Source: Emydura subglobosa (taxonomy: Eukaryota; Chordata; Testudines; Chelidae). From it: a stretch of 64,000 bases of DNA. The notes beneath the pieces were generated by a model, which made no database searches, was not told the DNA's origin, and worked only from the letters and a program-made list of their open reading frames with translations. The position numbers were made by a program, and so were the translations under genes. Shown piece after piece: positions 58,501 to 60,948 of this stretch. The DNA lies in the NCBI GenBank assembly GCA_007922225.1, contig ML680037.1:3702876-3766875 (forward strand), given 5' to 3'. Each line of letters opens with the position of its first letter. Within the stretch, counting starts at the first letter, position 1.

Positions 58501-60948
58501 GGAGGGCTTATCAGTTCTTGTATACAACAGCTCACAACCTTCAAATGGGAGTTCTTCAATTGCTGTCTTGACCTTCTTTGATATTCCTGAAAATCGTAAC
58601 CATGAAGCCCAGGACATCAGTGGAGTGGCCAGTGATTGTGCTGCAGTGTTATGAAAACTACCAATTGTTCCTCAGCTACAACAGATTTCAGTTCCTACCT
58701 ATGTTCTTGAGGGAGTTTCTCAAATTGTGATACCCTGTCCCTATTAAAGTAATCATATTTTGACAGAAGTGCCTGGTAATTTGCAATGCTCATCTGTAGG
58801 CTTGACAAGAAGTAATTTTTCCTGAAAAATAAATCTCGTTTATTTATATCCTTGTCTTTTGGTGTAATTTTTCGGGGTCCCTGTTATCTGGGCCTTGGAT
58901 GCACTGCCACAGCTACCAGAGATCCAGGAACTGGGTACATGTAAAGATATTCAAACCCACTTGAAAGGACATGATTTATATTTTCAGAGGGAGATGCACC
59001 AGATACCAGAGTCTGCCATATTTTTTTTTTTGCTGATTCCCACAGTAATAAGTGAGTGGGCTGTAAATCTCTGGTCTAATTTTGATTGTTGTATTCAGTA
59101 TGAGGGTACTGAGTGGTGTTGATGGCCTGTGATATACAGGAAGACAGAGTAGATGATCTGGTGGTCCCTTCTGGACTTAAACTCTGTGACTAAGTAAAAT
59201 CAACTTATCTATGTCTGAATATTGGTGACATCATAGCAGAAAGAAGTCTTCTCAATCCATCACTAGTTTTGAGCACTTAGCAACTGACCTCCCAATGATC
59301 TGCCACATATCATCTCTCTTTCTTCTCTCTAATCATCCCCTACTACAATGATCCTCCACCATTTCCTCTATGATAACTTTACTGAGGGTATTTCCATCTC
59401 TATGCCTGATGTGATCTAGGGTTCATGCCTAATGATTTCTGACAATAGGTCTGCTTTGCTCCAATAATATTACTTACATAAGCATTCATCTTAGAATCAT
59501 AGAAAATTAGAGTTGGAAAGGACCTCAGGAGGTCATCTAGTTCAACCCCCTGCTCAAAGCAAGACCAACCCCAACTAAATCATCCCAGCCAGGACTTTGT
59601 CAAGCAGCATCTTAAAAACCTCTGAGGATGGAGATTACACCATCTCCTTGGGCAACCCATTCCAGTGTGTCACCACCCACCTAGTGAAAAAGTTTTTCCT
59701 AATATTCAAAATAGACCTCCCCCATTGCAACCTGAGACCATTGCTCCGAGTTCTCTCATCTACTACCACTGAGTACAGCCTAGCTCCATCCTCCCTGGAC
59801 CCCCCTTTCACGTAGTTAAAGGCTGCTATCAAATCCCTCCTCATTCTGCTCTTCTCTTCTTTTCCATCCAGAAGATACATGAGTCTTTGGCAGTACCACA
59901 TCCTAAAGGCTTCAGTTTTCTTGTTGCCAACAGCATTAACTTCCCATGATTCACATCCATTAGTCACTATGGAAAAAAATAAGCTTCCAATAGCCCCATA
60001 TTAATTGGCATGGTCAGCCTTCCAGGTATGAAGGAGTGCAGAATGGCCAGAAGCTTACGTGATTTTTCTTGCATTAGCTCCAGGGACTTCTAACGTATTT
60101 GCTATGAAAAAATTTTAAATCATCAAATTGAGTGGAAGTAGAGAGATCTATTGCCTCATGAAGTGAGGAAGGGAAGATTGCTGCTGGTTTCAAGTGTTCC
60201 TTCATTCCAGGCGCTCTTCCTCACTTTCTTGTTCTTCCTAGTGTACAGTGTGAGTCTGTGCCAGCTGTCACTCAGGTCACTTTATGAGTTTACATAGGGA
60301 AGGGAGATCTAACTCAGAGAGGCCAATGGAAGTAGGTTTTCTCGCCTGTTGTATCACCCCAGGGGCTCTATAGGGCCAAGATTGCTCATGCAGGGGATTG
60401 GGGCTGTGGGCCACAGGGATGGATAACAAGTAGGAAGAGTAAAGTATGGTATCCAACATTGCTCCTGATTTTACATTCACAGTCATTCAGAGGAAAACTA
60501 TAATACATAGGATCCTGAAGGAGGTAAAAGGAAAACTAAGAAATCAGTGTGAATCACCTCTGTAAGTTTAATGCTTCTTGGCCAAATTCTGACCTCAAAT
60601 ATGCACATTCATCTCCCACTTATTTTCAATGTGAGTTTATGCATATATCAGAGGGAAGAATATGGCCTTAAAAGTTAAAATCTGTTCATTAAAATAAAGA
60701 ACTATTACATAGACTATCAAGATCTCTCATGATATTCAATGTCTACATGTACTGAATATAACCATTTTTCTATGGAGTGAAACACTTATCAATTTCAAGT
60801 CCACTTTTCAAGTAACTTAAAATCTTGAATATATAAATTCAGAAGTGAACCAAATTTCTTGCCACTGTTCAAGTTTAAAGCAAGCTTACCTGTTCACAAA
60901 CATCGCGGCACATTAAGTTATCCTTTGCATGATAACAACATGACATAC
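1087..60948 (-). CDS. RECK: RECK, exons 2-11 (partial gene, both ends outside window)
   Basis: RECK (reversion-inducing cysteine-rich protein with Kazal motifs) is a GPI-anchored membrane glycoprotein. It inhibits MMP2, MMP9 and MMP14 and binds Wnt7 together with GPR124. Ten exons in descending coordinates (60890-60948, 55918-55992, 48177-48213, 41451-41536, 30595-30642, 15374-15407, 11823-12020, 11216-11483, 2578-2757, 1087-1299) all have AG acceptors and GT donors and join in one open frame of 1198 bp. The product carries five CC motifs of the form CC-x7/8-C-x3-C: CC1 in exon 2, CC2 in exon 5, CC3 in exon 8, CC4 in exon 9, and CC5 across exons 9-10. It aligns codon for codon with human residues 35-433 as I recall them. 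The signal-peptide exon and the EGF-like, Kazal and GPI-signal exons are outside the window. Introns run from 339 bp to about 15.2 kb. Confidence 0.97.
1300..2577. other. RECK intron 10
   Basis: This 1278-bp intron is AT-rich. A short stretch around 1545-1610 pairs GGTGAAATCCTGATGCC with its near inverse ATTTCACCT, like the small palindromic repeats common in turtles. Nothing else is recognisable. Confidence 0.7.
2578..2757 (-). CDS. RECK: RECK exon 10 (end of CC5)
   Basis: This 180-bp exon has phase 2 at both ends, acceptor TTTTTTTCAG and donor GTAACA. It completes CC5 (R-E-L-C) and continues [20 protein letters not shown]. The sequon NLT (human Asn352), reported as important for MMP2 inhibition, is retained near the end. 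Confidence 0.95.
2758..5105. other. RECK intron 9, left part
   Basis: This is AT-rich intron without a gene. A block at about 3560-3960 (TTTCAGTTGCTTATAACTTT and following) looks like an old interspersed repeat that I cannot classify. The short open frames around 3100-3450 resemble no family. Confidence 0.5.
5110..5714 (-). repeat. 3' LTR of the Gypsy element
   Basis: This 605-bp partner of the LTR at 10249-10856 has the same TG...CA termini and is preceded on the minus strand by a polypurine tract. The reverse transcriptase/RNase H frame runs on into its first 90 bases before stopping at 5625. Confidence 0.95.
5625..6953 (-). pseudogene. Reverse transcriptase and RNase H of the Gypsy element
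   Basis: This is the longest open frame in the window at 442 codons. RT motifs in order: [17 protein letters not shown] (about 15-31), [16 protein letters not shown] (63-78), [16 protein letters not shown] (100-115), AYLDDIVIH (128-136, with the catalytic YLDD), and [13 protein letters not shown] (210-222). RNase H follows with the acidic positions in TDTSE (280), [10 protein letters not shown] (319-328), TDHAPLQW (345-352) and GNADGLSR (386-393). The frame then runs through the polypurine tract into the 3' LTR. The in-frame stop just upstream separates it from integrase. Confidence 0.95.
5715..5730 (-). promoter_or_regulatory. Polypurine tract of the Gypsy element
   Basis: The minus strand reads CAGGGGGGGAGGATG directly before the 3' LTR. 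This is the expected position and composition of the plus-strand primer in reverse transcription. Confidence 0.85.
6999..7412 (-). pseudogene. Integrase C-terminal GPY/F module and RT lead-in
   Basis: This 137-codon frame has [36 protein letters not shown] and [10 protein letters not shown]. These make up the GPY/F module that ends integrase in many Gypsy and retroviral-type elements. It then leads into [20 protein letters not shown] and a RT N-terminal stretch. One in-frame TGA at 6999-7001 separates it from the RT frame, which is otherwise continuous with it. This confirms that integrase is fused ahead of RT. Confidence 0.9.
7413..8395 (-). pseudogene. Integrase of the Gypsy element
   Basis: The main piece (7688-8395, 235 codons) has an H-x6-H...C-x5-C zinc site (His56, His63, Cys90, Cys96) and [14 protein letters not shown]. 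It then has a D,D,E core with the second Asp in LTDQGTPF (about residue 184) and the Glu in LVERFN (about 220). The expected first catalytic Asp (about residue 125, in [12 protein letters not shown]) is tyrosine. An in-frame TGA ends this piece. The C-terminal part continues at 7413-7664 in two alternating frames. It is placed before reverse transcriptase. Confidence 0.92.
8619..9161 (-). pseudogene. Aspartic protease of the Gypsy element
   Basis: An open frame of 180 codons contains [15 protein letters not shown] at about residues 39-53, with the catalytic D-S-G triad of retropepsins. It continues through a beta-rich stretch ending [10 protein letters not shown], a typical second half of a Gypsy protease. 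The frame runs directly on from the knuckle region. A frameshift near 8730 separates it from the linker before integrase (8329-8721), an acidic and glutamate-rich stretch. Confidence 0.85.
9130..9235 (-). pseudogene. Degenerate Gag zinc-knuckle region
   Basis: Just before protease, in the same frame but after a stop, the minus strand reads [20 protein letters not shown]. This looks like a decayed CCHC knuckle followed by a second cysteine pair. Some of the metal ligands are missing. The call is based on position and residual spacing. Confidence 0.45.
9387..10180 (-). pseudogene. Gag of the Gypsy element, with SCAN-like capsid domain, frameshifted
   Basis: Three frames are needed. The N-terminal piece (9929-10180) is glutamine-rich and likely coiled coil, with [18 protein letters not shown]. 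The middle piece (9487-9882) carries a capsid-like segment, and its end reads [19 protein letters not shown] followed by a W-L-Q-P-E. The last piece (9387-9620) contains [20 protein letters not shown]. The last two together resemble a SCAN domain (about 9437-9690): R-F-R/Q-x-x-x, W-L-x-P-E, then L-P-x-x-L-x-x-W-V. SCAN domains of vertebrate zinc-finger proteins are known to derive from Gag capsid of Gmr1-like Gypsy elements. Frameshifts lie near 9900 and 9580. Confidence 0.85.
10230..10247 (-). promoter_or_regulatory. Primer binding site, complementary to tRNA-Leu(CAG)
   Basis: One base after the 5' LTR, the minus strand reads TGGTGTCAGGAGTGGGAT. Its reverse complement, ATCCCACTCCTGACACCA, is the 3' end plus CCA of vertebrate tRNA-Leu(CAG) as I recall it, 18 of 18 positions. 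This is where minus-strand DNA synthesis would be primed. Confidence 0.85.
10249..10856 (-). repeat. 5' LTR of the Gypsy element
   Basis: This 608-bp LTR begins TGTGACAGG and ends CATCACA on the minus strand, with TG...CA termini. It pairs with 5110-5714. The two differ by about five substitutions and one 5-base copy-number change over the first 320 bases (minus reading), but much more in the remainder. A GGGCA pentamer tract varies in copy number between them. I see no AATAAA in the sense strand. Confidence 0.95.
10861..11215. other. RECK intron 9, right part
   Basis: This is AT-rich sequence between the Gypsy element and exon 9. It contains the end of the intron on the 5' side for RECK. 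I see no gene or recognisable repeat. Confidence 0.6.
11216..11483 (-). CDS. RECK: RECK exon 9 (CC4 and start of CC5)
   Basis: This 268-bp exon enters in phase 1 and leaves in phase 2, with acceptor AATATTTAG and donor GTCAGT. CC4 reads [16 protein letters not shown], and the first cysteines of CC5 close the exon. The PLPQDPLW stretch keeps the residues equivalent to human Pro256 and Trp261, reported as required for Wnt7 recognition. The sequon NTS (human Asn297) is retained. Confidence 0.96.
11484..11822. other. RECK intron 8 (339 bp)
   Basis: This is the only short intron in the window and holds no repeat that I recognise. It separates the CC3 exon from the CC4 exon, with donor GTAAGT and acceptor AATATTTAG. 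Confidence 0.85.
11823..12020 (-). CDS. RECK: RECK exon 8 (CC3 motif)
   Basis: This 198-bp exon has phase 1 at both ends, acceptor TTTCCAG and donor GTAAGT. It encodes 65 complete codons. CC3 reads [16 protein letters not shown], and the sequon NYT corresponds to human Asn200. Unlike CC1 and CC2, the whole module sits in one exon. Confidence 0.96.
12021..13455. other. RECK intron 7, right-to-left tail before hAT
   Basis: This is AT-rich intronic sequence with no gene. A stretch at about 12350-12960, rich in AGTTAG/GTTAAAG, may be an old repeat but I cannot name it. Confidence 0.5.
13464..14055 (-). repeat. Left inverted arm of the hAT element
   Basis: Read on the minus strand, this arm matches the right arm, including ATTGGCTGAATAAGAAATAAG against ATTGGCTGAACAAGAAGTAGG, and the stretch coding for the hATC motif (CGCATGTGTTGCAAG side). 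So the transposase 3' coding end is present twice, in opposite orientation. The arm is clearly diverged from its partner. Confidence 0.8.
14097..14739 (+). pseudogene. hAT transposase C-terminal remnant (ZBED-like)
   Basis: A first open piece (14097-14417) includes [20 protein letters not shown] and [17 protein letters not shown], like the region before the dimerisation domain of hAT and ZBED transposases. After several stops and frame changes, 14600-14739 reads [17 protein letters not shown] and ends DWLNKK-stop, the hAT C-terminal dimerisation (hATC) signature. The BED finger and most of the catalytic core are missing, so it is a fossil. Confidence 0.85.
14515..15110 (+). repeat. Right inverted arm of the hAT element
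   Basis: This arm is the partner of 13464-14055. It contains the end of the transposase frame, a T-rich stretch, and the terminal GATTAAT repeats near the right end. The arm boundary on the inner side is approximate. Confidence 0.8.
15119..15373. repeat. Intron 7 edge with small palindromic repeat
   Basis: Between the hAT element and exon 7, positions 15188-15256 (CTGATCCTGCAAATACTTAA to CCCCATTGATTTCATTCAT) match one arm of a palindromic repeat familiar from turtles. The call is by eye. Confidence 0.45.
15374..15407 (-). CDS. RECK: RECK exon 7 (34-bp micro-exon)
   Basis: This 34-bp exon enters in phase 0 and leaves in phase 1, with acceptor TTGTTTGCAG and donor GTAAGT. It encodes [11 protein letters not shown] plus the first base of a methionine codon completed by exon 8. 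It resembles exon 4 in length, phase and the hydrophobic-x-x-C-I-N pattern. Confidence 0.92.
15830..16128. repeat. MITE-like repeat, copy 1
   Basis: The left end reads GGCCTGATCTACTCTGGC and the right end CAGTGTAGACATACCCTTT. The inner part includes GGCGGCAGTCGACGGGAG and GTCGAC-bearing inverted segments. The same family recurs at 19012-19292. The ends are roughly inverted (AGTGTAGAC against GTCTACACT in the second copy). Probably a non-autonomous DNA transposon; I cannot name the superfamily. Confidence 0.65.
16737..16856. repeat. Small inverted-repeat element
   Basis: The left end GTGACCAGAGTGCAAG and right end GACATCTGGTCATCC are inverted around TGACCAGA. Between them lie AAAATTGGGACAAGAAT and GACTGTCCCTATAAAATTAG, which resembles a widespread turtle MITE. 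Confidence 0.55.
16857..18775. other. RECK intron 6, unannotated stretch
   Basis: This is AT-rich intron. I found no gene, exon-like segment or clear repeat in it. Confidence 0.55.
18780..18965. repeat. Interspersed repeat fragment, unclassified
   Basis: The run TTTAGATTGTGAGCTCAACA GAGCAGGGGCTGTGTC and the following A/T-rich end closely resembles a repeat seen many times in turtle and other amniote introns (TTGTAAGCTC...GGGGCAGGGA). I cannot assign a family. Confidence 0.45.
19012..19292. repeat. MITE-like repeat, copy 2
   Basis: Starts CAGGCCAGGTCTACACT and ends GTGAAGACATACCCTTACT. Shares GGCGGCAGTTGATGGGAG, an AACGCAGCGCTTCA stretch and a GATCGATT stretch with copy 1 at 15830-16128, in the same orientation. 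The two copies are clearly diverged, so both are old. Confidence 0.65.
19293..20750. other. RECK intron 6, unannotated stretch
   Basis: No gene is visible. A short palindrome spans 19960-20065: ATGAGTTCTTGAGATGTCAA is nearly inverted in TTGATGTCTCAAGAACTCAT. Confidence 0.6.
20752..20938. repeat. Palindromic MITE-like element, copy 1
   Basis: The two ends are inverted around ACATTTTCAAGAGTGATTAG and TCATTTTTGAAAATGTAAG. The centre reads GAAGTGCTGAGCACC. The same CATTTTCAAAAGTGA theme recurs at 46960-47160, suggesting one family. Confidence 0.55.
20939..21895. other. RECK intron 6, unannotated stretch
   Basis: AT-rich intron with an 18-19 base poly-T run at about 21566-21584. No gene is visible. 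Confidence 0.55.
21898..22279 (+). mobile_element. CR1 LINE 3' end
   Basis: Reads as a CR1 tail on the plus strand: GAGGGGGAACATGATAAGAG, TTAGGTTGGGTATTAGAAAA, GGTTATCTAGGGAGGTTGTA and GACTAGATGACCTCTTTAAG, ending AACATTGCTATGATTCT. The ending resembles the short ATTCTATGA-type tail of CR1. The 5' part is missing, as in most genomic CR1 copies. Confidence 0.88.
22510..22690 (+). repeat. Purine-rich tract
   Basis: A run of A and G on the plus strand (GAAGAAGAAAGCCC, GAAAAGAACAAAACAAAG and similar) that gives a lysine- and arginine-rich spurious frame. It is simple sequence rather than a gene. Confidence 0.65.
22691..24780. other. RECK intron 6, unannotated stretch
   Basis: No gene or clear repeat is visible. 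A short G-rich run lies at about 24227-24262. A frame at 24446-24745 resembles no family. Confidence 0.5.
24784..24965. repeat. Palindromic repeat with tRNA-like B boxes
   Basis: One arm reads GGGGAATTGAACCTGGGTCT (24796-24815), the other GGAAGACCCAGAATCAATTC (24880-24899), with further inverse matches TAGGAATACCCTA and TAGGGCACTCCCATGAG in between. GAATTGAACC is the reverse complement of a B-box-like GGTTCAATTC, so each arm holds an internal-promoter-like motif, facing each other. It resembles a turtle SINE-derived repeat; classification is uncertain. Confidence 0.55.
24966..27635. other. RECK intron 6, unannotated stretch
   Basis: No gene is visible. A short ATC-repeat lies at about 25325-25340. 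The rest is ordinary intron. Confidence 0.5.
27640..27795 (+). repeat. Purine-rich tract
   Basis: About 150 bases almost entirely A and G on the plus strand (GAAGAAGTGAAGGAGGAAAA and similar), hence pyrimidines on the RECK sense strand. Simple sequence; it could adopt triplex-like structure, which is inference. Confidence 0.7.
28505..28540. repeat. (GT)18 microsatellite
   Basis: An uninterrupted dinucleotide run of 36 bases between ACTC and ATAACACC. A likely polymorphic marker within RECK intron 6. Confidence 0.98.
28541..30594. other. RECK intron 6, right part
   Basis: AT-rich intron between the GT microsatellite and exon 6. No gene or recognisable element. Confidence 0.55.
30595..30642 (-). 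CDS. RECK: RECK exon 6
   Basis: This 48-bp exon is 16 codons long with phase 0 at both ends, acceptor ATCTTTCAG and donor GTAAAC. It encodes [16 protein letters not shown], the helix that follows the CC2 motif. Confidence 0.93.
30643..33305. other. RECK intron 5, left part
   Basis: AT-rich intron without a gene. Short open frames (for example 32057-32383) show no family resemblance. The DIRS element begins near 33310. Confidence 0.55.
33310..33480. repeat. DIRS inverted terminal repeat, left
   Basis: GTTCTTCAAGGTGTGTCCCC starts the segment, which continues through the AGCTAGCAGTGCCCATTC core to TCAGTTCCTTCTCTACTC. It pairs with 39385-39565. The region just inside (33590-33620, TCCCTATGGGTGCTCCACTT) fits the internal complementary region of DIRS elements. 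Confidence 0.82.
33600..34545 (-). pseudogene. DIRS tyrosine recombinase, remnant
   Basis: Pieces on the minus strand resemble the recombinase: [15 protein letters not shown] near 34530, the phrase [23 protein letters not shown] stretch near 34020-34060 (about 20% substituted), and scattered matches beyond it. Stops interrupt every frame. The call rests partly on position after RNase H. Confidence 0.6.
34848..35735 (-). mobile_element. CR1 LINE 3' portion inserted in the DIRS element
   Basis: The minus strand carries the end of CR1 [22 protein letters not shown], then [19 protein letters not shown] (35519-35728). The 3' end reads ACATAAGAATGGCCATACTG on the plus strand at 34850, the usual turtle CR1 end. 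The insertion splits the DIRS element, so it is younger than it. Confidence 0.92.
35735..36280 (-). pseudogene. DIRS RNase H region
   Basis: The piece 36089-36277 has [19 protein letters not shown] and a following [19 protein letters not shown], and the next piece has [16 protein letters not shown]. These match the RNase H and adjoining region of DIRS elements by eye. The CR1 insertion begins right after. Confidence 0.75.
36480..36866 (-). pseudogene. DIRS reverse transcriptase, N-terminal remnant
   Basis: Contains [20 protein letters not shown] followed by DLRQLNKFL, the conserved early RT motif of DIRS elements (L-x-P-K-K-D-G-S-x-R-x-I-L-D-L). Later RT motifs lie in broken frames. Confidence 0.85.
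37300..39250 (-). pseudogene. DIRS gag, fragmentary
   Basis: An N-terminal piece (38895-39212) has a zinc-binding pattern C-x2-C-x4-H-x4-C-x2-C (residues 26-42, within [19 protein letters not shown]). A later piece (37913-38170) has a [17 protein letters not shown] stretch followed by [15 protein letters not shown], typical of turtle DIRS gag. The region is interrupted by many stops. Confidence 0.7.
39385..39565. repeat. DIRS inverted terminal repeat, right
   Basis: Reads AGAGAAGGAACTGAGGGTGG, then GGCACTGCTAGCTAAAAATC, and ends with CACTATCTGAAGAG. It is the inverted, diverged partner of 33310-33480. Confidence 0.82.
39566..41450. other. RECK intron 5, right part
   Basis: Sequence between the DIRS element and exon 5 contains no gene and only simple A-rich runs (about 41241-41256). 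Confidence 0.55.
41451..41536 (-). CDS. RECK: RECK exon 5 (CC2 motif)
   Basis: This 86-bp exon enters in phase 1 and leaves in phase 0, with acceptor TTTTAAAG and donor GTGAGG. It encodes the end of the split glycine and then 28 codons, beginning [12 protein letters not shown] and ending [16 protein letters not shown], the second CC motif. The phase-0 exit directly after C-K-Q mirrors the exit after C-E-Q in exon 2. Confidence 0.95.
41537..45100. other. RECK intron 4, left part, unclassified
   Basis: A MIR3-like or L2-like stretch may lie at 41785-41905 (ACTTATAAAGCACCTTCTAT). Around 43320-43545 a CCAATAAACATTGCATTGCC stretch looks like a polyadenylation signal of an old LTR or retrogene, but I see no second terminus or coding domain. 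No gene is visible. Confidence 0.4.
45105..45760. repeat. hAT-like repeat fragments around a GC-rich block
   Basis: The left edge reads TTAGGGATGTAAAATATCAA followed by GGTTAACCGATTAACTAG, like a hAT terminus common in turtles. A GC-rich block (about 45190-45655) follows. After it another AGTGATGTAAAGTATTATAT, then GTTAAACG repeats. I could not find a clean right terminus or target duplication, so this may be two broken copies. Confidence 0.45.
45761..46715. other. RECK intron 4, unannotated stretch
   Basis: AT-rich intron with an 11-base poly-C run near 45797-45807. No gene. Confidence 0.5.
46718..46875 (-). repeat. MIR SINE fragment
   Basis: Reads on the plus strand as a reverse MIR: TATCCTCATCTTACACACAG, ACTGAAGCACAGAGAAGTTA, then ACCACTGCACAACACTGTCT. 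A second partial reverse MIR appears at about 46900-46955 (ATCCACATTTCACAGACTGG). Assignment is by eye. Confidence 0.7.
46960..47165. repeat. Palindromic MITE-like element, copy 2
   Basis: The left arm GGCCTGGATTTTTAAAGAG pairs with the right arm TTTAAAAGTCTGGGCC. Inside, AGTCTCATTTTCAAAAGTGA is inverted in TCACTTTTGAAAATGAGACT. Together the two arms nearly form one long palindrome. Confidence 0.75.
47575..47665 (+). mobile_element. CR1 LINE 3' tip
   Basis: Reads CATTGGCCACTGTCAGAAGA and CACTGGTCTGACCCAGTATG, ending GGCCGTTCTT, the plus-strand form of the turtle CR1 end seen inverted at 34850 and 49630. Confidence 0.8.
47666..48176. other. RECK intron 4, right part
   Basis: No gene or recognisable repeat between the CR1 tip and exon 4. 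Confidence 0.6.
48177..48213 (-). CDS. RECK: RECK exon 4 (37-bp micro-exon)
   Basis: This 37-bp exon enters in phase 0 and leaves in phase 1, with acceptor ATTTTTCAG and donor GTAAGA. It encodes [12 protein letters not shown] plus the first base of a glycine codon. It retains the NSS glycosylation sequon equivalent to human Asn86. It is too short to stand out by ORF length and was found by protein similarity, splice sites and frame. Confidence 0.92.
48214..49195. other. RECK intron 3, left part
   Basis: AT-rich intron without a gene. The piece around 48900-48950 is a G/T-rich run. Confidence 0.55.
49200..49617 (-). pseudogene. DIRS gag fragment, distal piece
   Basis: The minus strand near 49530-49600 reads [20 protein letters not shown], matching the C-terminal part of DIRS gag (compare F-E-G-x-x-L). 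It is separated from the upstream part at 52630 by the CR1 insertion. The rest is degenerate. Confidence 0.6.
49618..52625 (-). mobile_element. CR1 LINE, 5'-truncated, split by a solo LTR
   Basis: The minus strand encodes CR1 ORF2 pieces in order. From 52620 down to about 51994 it has the region between endonuclease and RT (a [19 protein letters not shown] stretch). From 51217 down to 49618 it has [42 protein letters not shown] and [15 protein letters not shown], then [11 protein letters not shown] with the FADD catalytic motif near 50560-50590, and later the VKKTK-type end. The 3' end is ACATAAGAACCACCATGCTG at 49622. Several stops break the frames. The 771-bp LTR at 51218-51988 lies inside it. 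Confidence 0.92.
51218..51988 (+). mobile_element. Solo LTR of an endogenous retrovirus-like element
   Basis: The segment starts TGTGGAAATAAAACC and ends CCGACTTTACA, with TG...CA termini. It is flanked by a perfect 5-bp direct repeat GTGAC (51213-51217 and 51989-51993). Removing it rejoins the CR1 body. It contains a TATA-like box (ACTATAAAACC near 51483) and, further on, a poly(A)-signal-like AAATAAAAAC near 51885, in the right order for promoter and polyadenylation on the plus strand. There is no internal coding sequence, so it is what homologous recombination between two LTRs leaves behind. The sequence opposes RECK. Family unknown. Confidence 0.9.
52630..52850 (-). pseudogene. DIRS gag fragment, central piece
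   Basis: A 70-codon frame reads [20 protein letters not shown], then [20 protein letters not shown] and [16 protein letters not shown], resembling the helical gag region of DIRS elements. The matching next piece is at 49200-49617 beyond the CR1. Confidence 0.72.
53160..54120 (+). mobile_element. LTR-like block
   Basis: The block has a TATA-like GGCATATAAGGCGG near 53471 and a poly(A)-signal-like TAATAAACC near 53740, followed by a stretch ACTAAAGGATTGGCTGGCAA that recurs in turtle genomes next to LTRs. The boundaries are not clear: I found no certain target duplication, so its class and ends are uncertain. DIRS gag-like sequence lies on both sides. Confidence 0.5.
54121..54420 (-). pseudogene. 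DIRS gag fragment, proximal piece
   Basis: The minus strand reads [20 protein letters not shown] followed by a PRAILFPEEELFLC-like stretch, similar to the [17 protein letters not shown] segment of the intron 5 copy. Together with 52630-52850 and 49200-49617 it traces one DIRS gag interrupted twice. The part to about 54780 is too degenerate to place. Confidence 0.62.
54421..55917. other. RECK intron 3, right part
   Basis: Mostly ordinary AT-rich intron, with possible DIRS debris up to about 54780. No gene. Confidence 0.5.
55918..55992 (-). CDS. RECK: RECK exon 3
   Basis: This 75-bp exon is 25 codons long with phase 0 at both ends, acceptor CTGTAACAG and donor GTAAGC. It encodes [20 protein letters not shown] followed by CPESM. 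The QRAP stretch corresponds to human Arg69-Ala70-Pro71; Arg69 and Pro71 are reported as needed for GPR124-dependent Wnt7 signalling. Confidence 0.95.
55993..56825. other. RECK intron 2, left part
   Basis: AT-rich intron with no gene or recognisable element. Confidence 0.6.
56830..58390 (+). mobile_element. DIRS element, internally deleted
   Basis: The left terminal part (56905-57020, AAAGAACAGTTACCC through GTGCATGTGCCCAAAGAC and GAGCACTGAGGCTG) resembles a DIRS terminus. The right end at 58310-58390 reads GAAGAAAGAATGGTTACTTA and CAGTAACTGTGATTCTTCCT. A 70-codon frame (57898-58110) matches the tyrosine recombinase C-terminus: [19 protein letters not shown], then [20 protein letters not shown]. 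Gag and RT are missing. It points opposite to the other DIRS copies. Confidence 0.7.
57898..58110 (+). pseudogene. DIRS tyrosine recombinase C-terminal fragment
   Basis: The frame ends [20 protein letters not shown], which holds an H-S-T-K/R segment close to the active-site region of DIRS recombinases. It starts with a [20 protein letters not shown] stretch that matches the pattern LDVRRA...YLERT of the family. It is only a fragment. Confidence 0.75.
58430..58860 (-). pseudogene. DIRS gag fragment, opposite strand
   Basis: Read on the minus strand, 58800-58660 gives [24 protein letters not shown] text and a [10 protein letters not shown] stretch with a stop between; 58560-58440 continues [20 protein letters not shown]. 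This follows the DIRS gag pattern. It abuts the plus-strand DIRS piece head to tail across 58390-58430. Confidence 0.6.
58861..59110. other. RECK intron 2, short stretch
   Basis: No gene. Contains an 11-base poly-T run at about 59021-59031. Confidence 0.5.
59112..59200 (+). mobile_element. CR1 LINE 3' tip
   Basis: Reads GTGTTGATGGCCTGTGATAT ACAGGAAGAC and GATGATCTGGTGGTCCCTTC, ending AAACTCTGTGACT, a CR1 tail on the plus strand. Confidence 0.75.
59489..59870 (-). mobile_element. CR1 LINE 3' end
   Basis: The plus strand starts TTAGAATCATAGAAAATTAG and continues AAAGGACCTCAGGAGGTCAT and CTAGTTCAACCCCCTGCTCA, the inverted tail of a CR1. The match continues to the TCCCTCCTCATTCTGCTCTT stretch. 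Confidence 0.9.
59871..59970 (-). pseudogene. LINE C-terminal fragment
   Basis: The minus strand reads [20 protein letters not shown] followed by RMWYCQRLM, close to the C-GCESWT...F-E-x-W-C-x-R-R-x segment that follows RT in several vertebrate LINE families. It is short, and the family is not determined. Confidence 0.45.
59971..60889. other. RECK intron 2, right part
   Basis: No gene or clear repeat. Confidence 0.6.
60890..60948 (-). CDS. RECK: RECK exon 2 (CC1 motif)
   Basis: This 59-bp exon has the acceptor TTCTTGTAG and the donor GTAAGC. It enters in phase 1 and leaves in phase 0. It encodes [19 protein letters not shown], the first cysteine-knot motif, which in RECK contributes to GPR124 binding. 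Human RECK has an N-glycosylation sequon right after the CC pair (Asn39); here the asparagine is replaced by tyrosine, so the sequon is absent. Confidence 0.95.

Noticed and set aside
60280..60490. Minus-strand 69-codon frame near exon 2
   Set aside because: It does not match RECK and has no splice sites in frame with exon 2.
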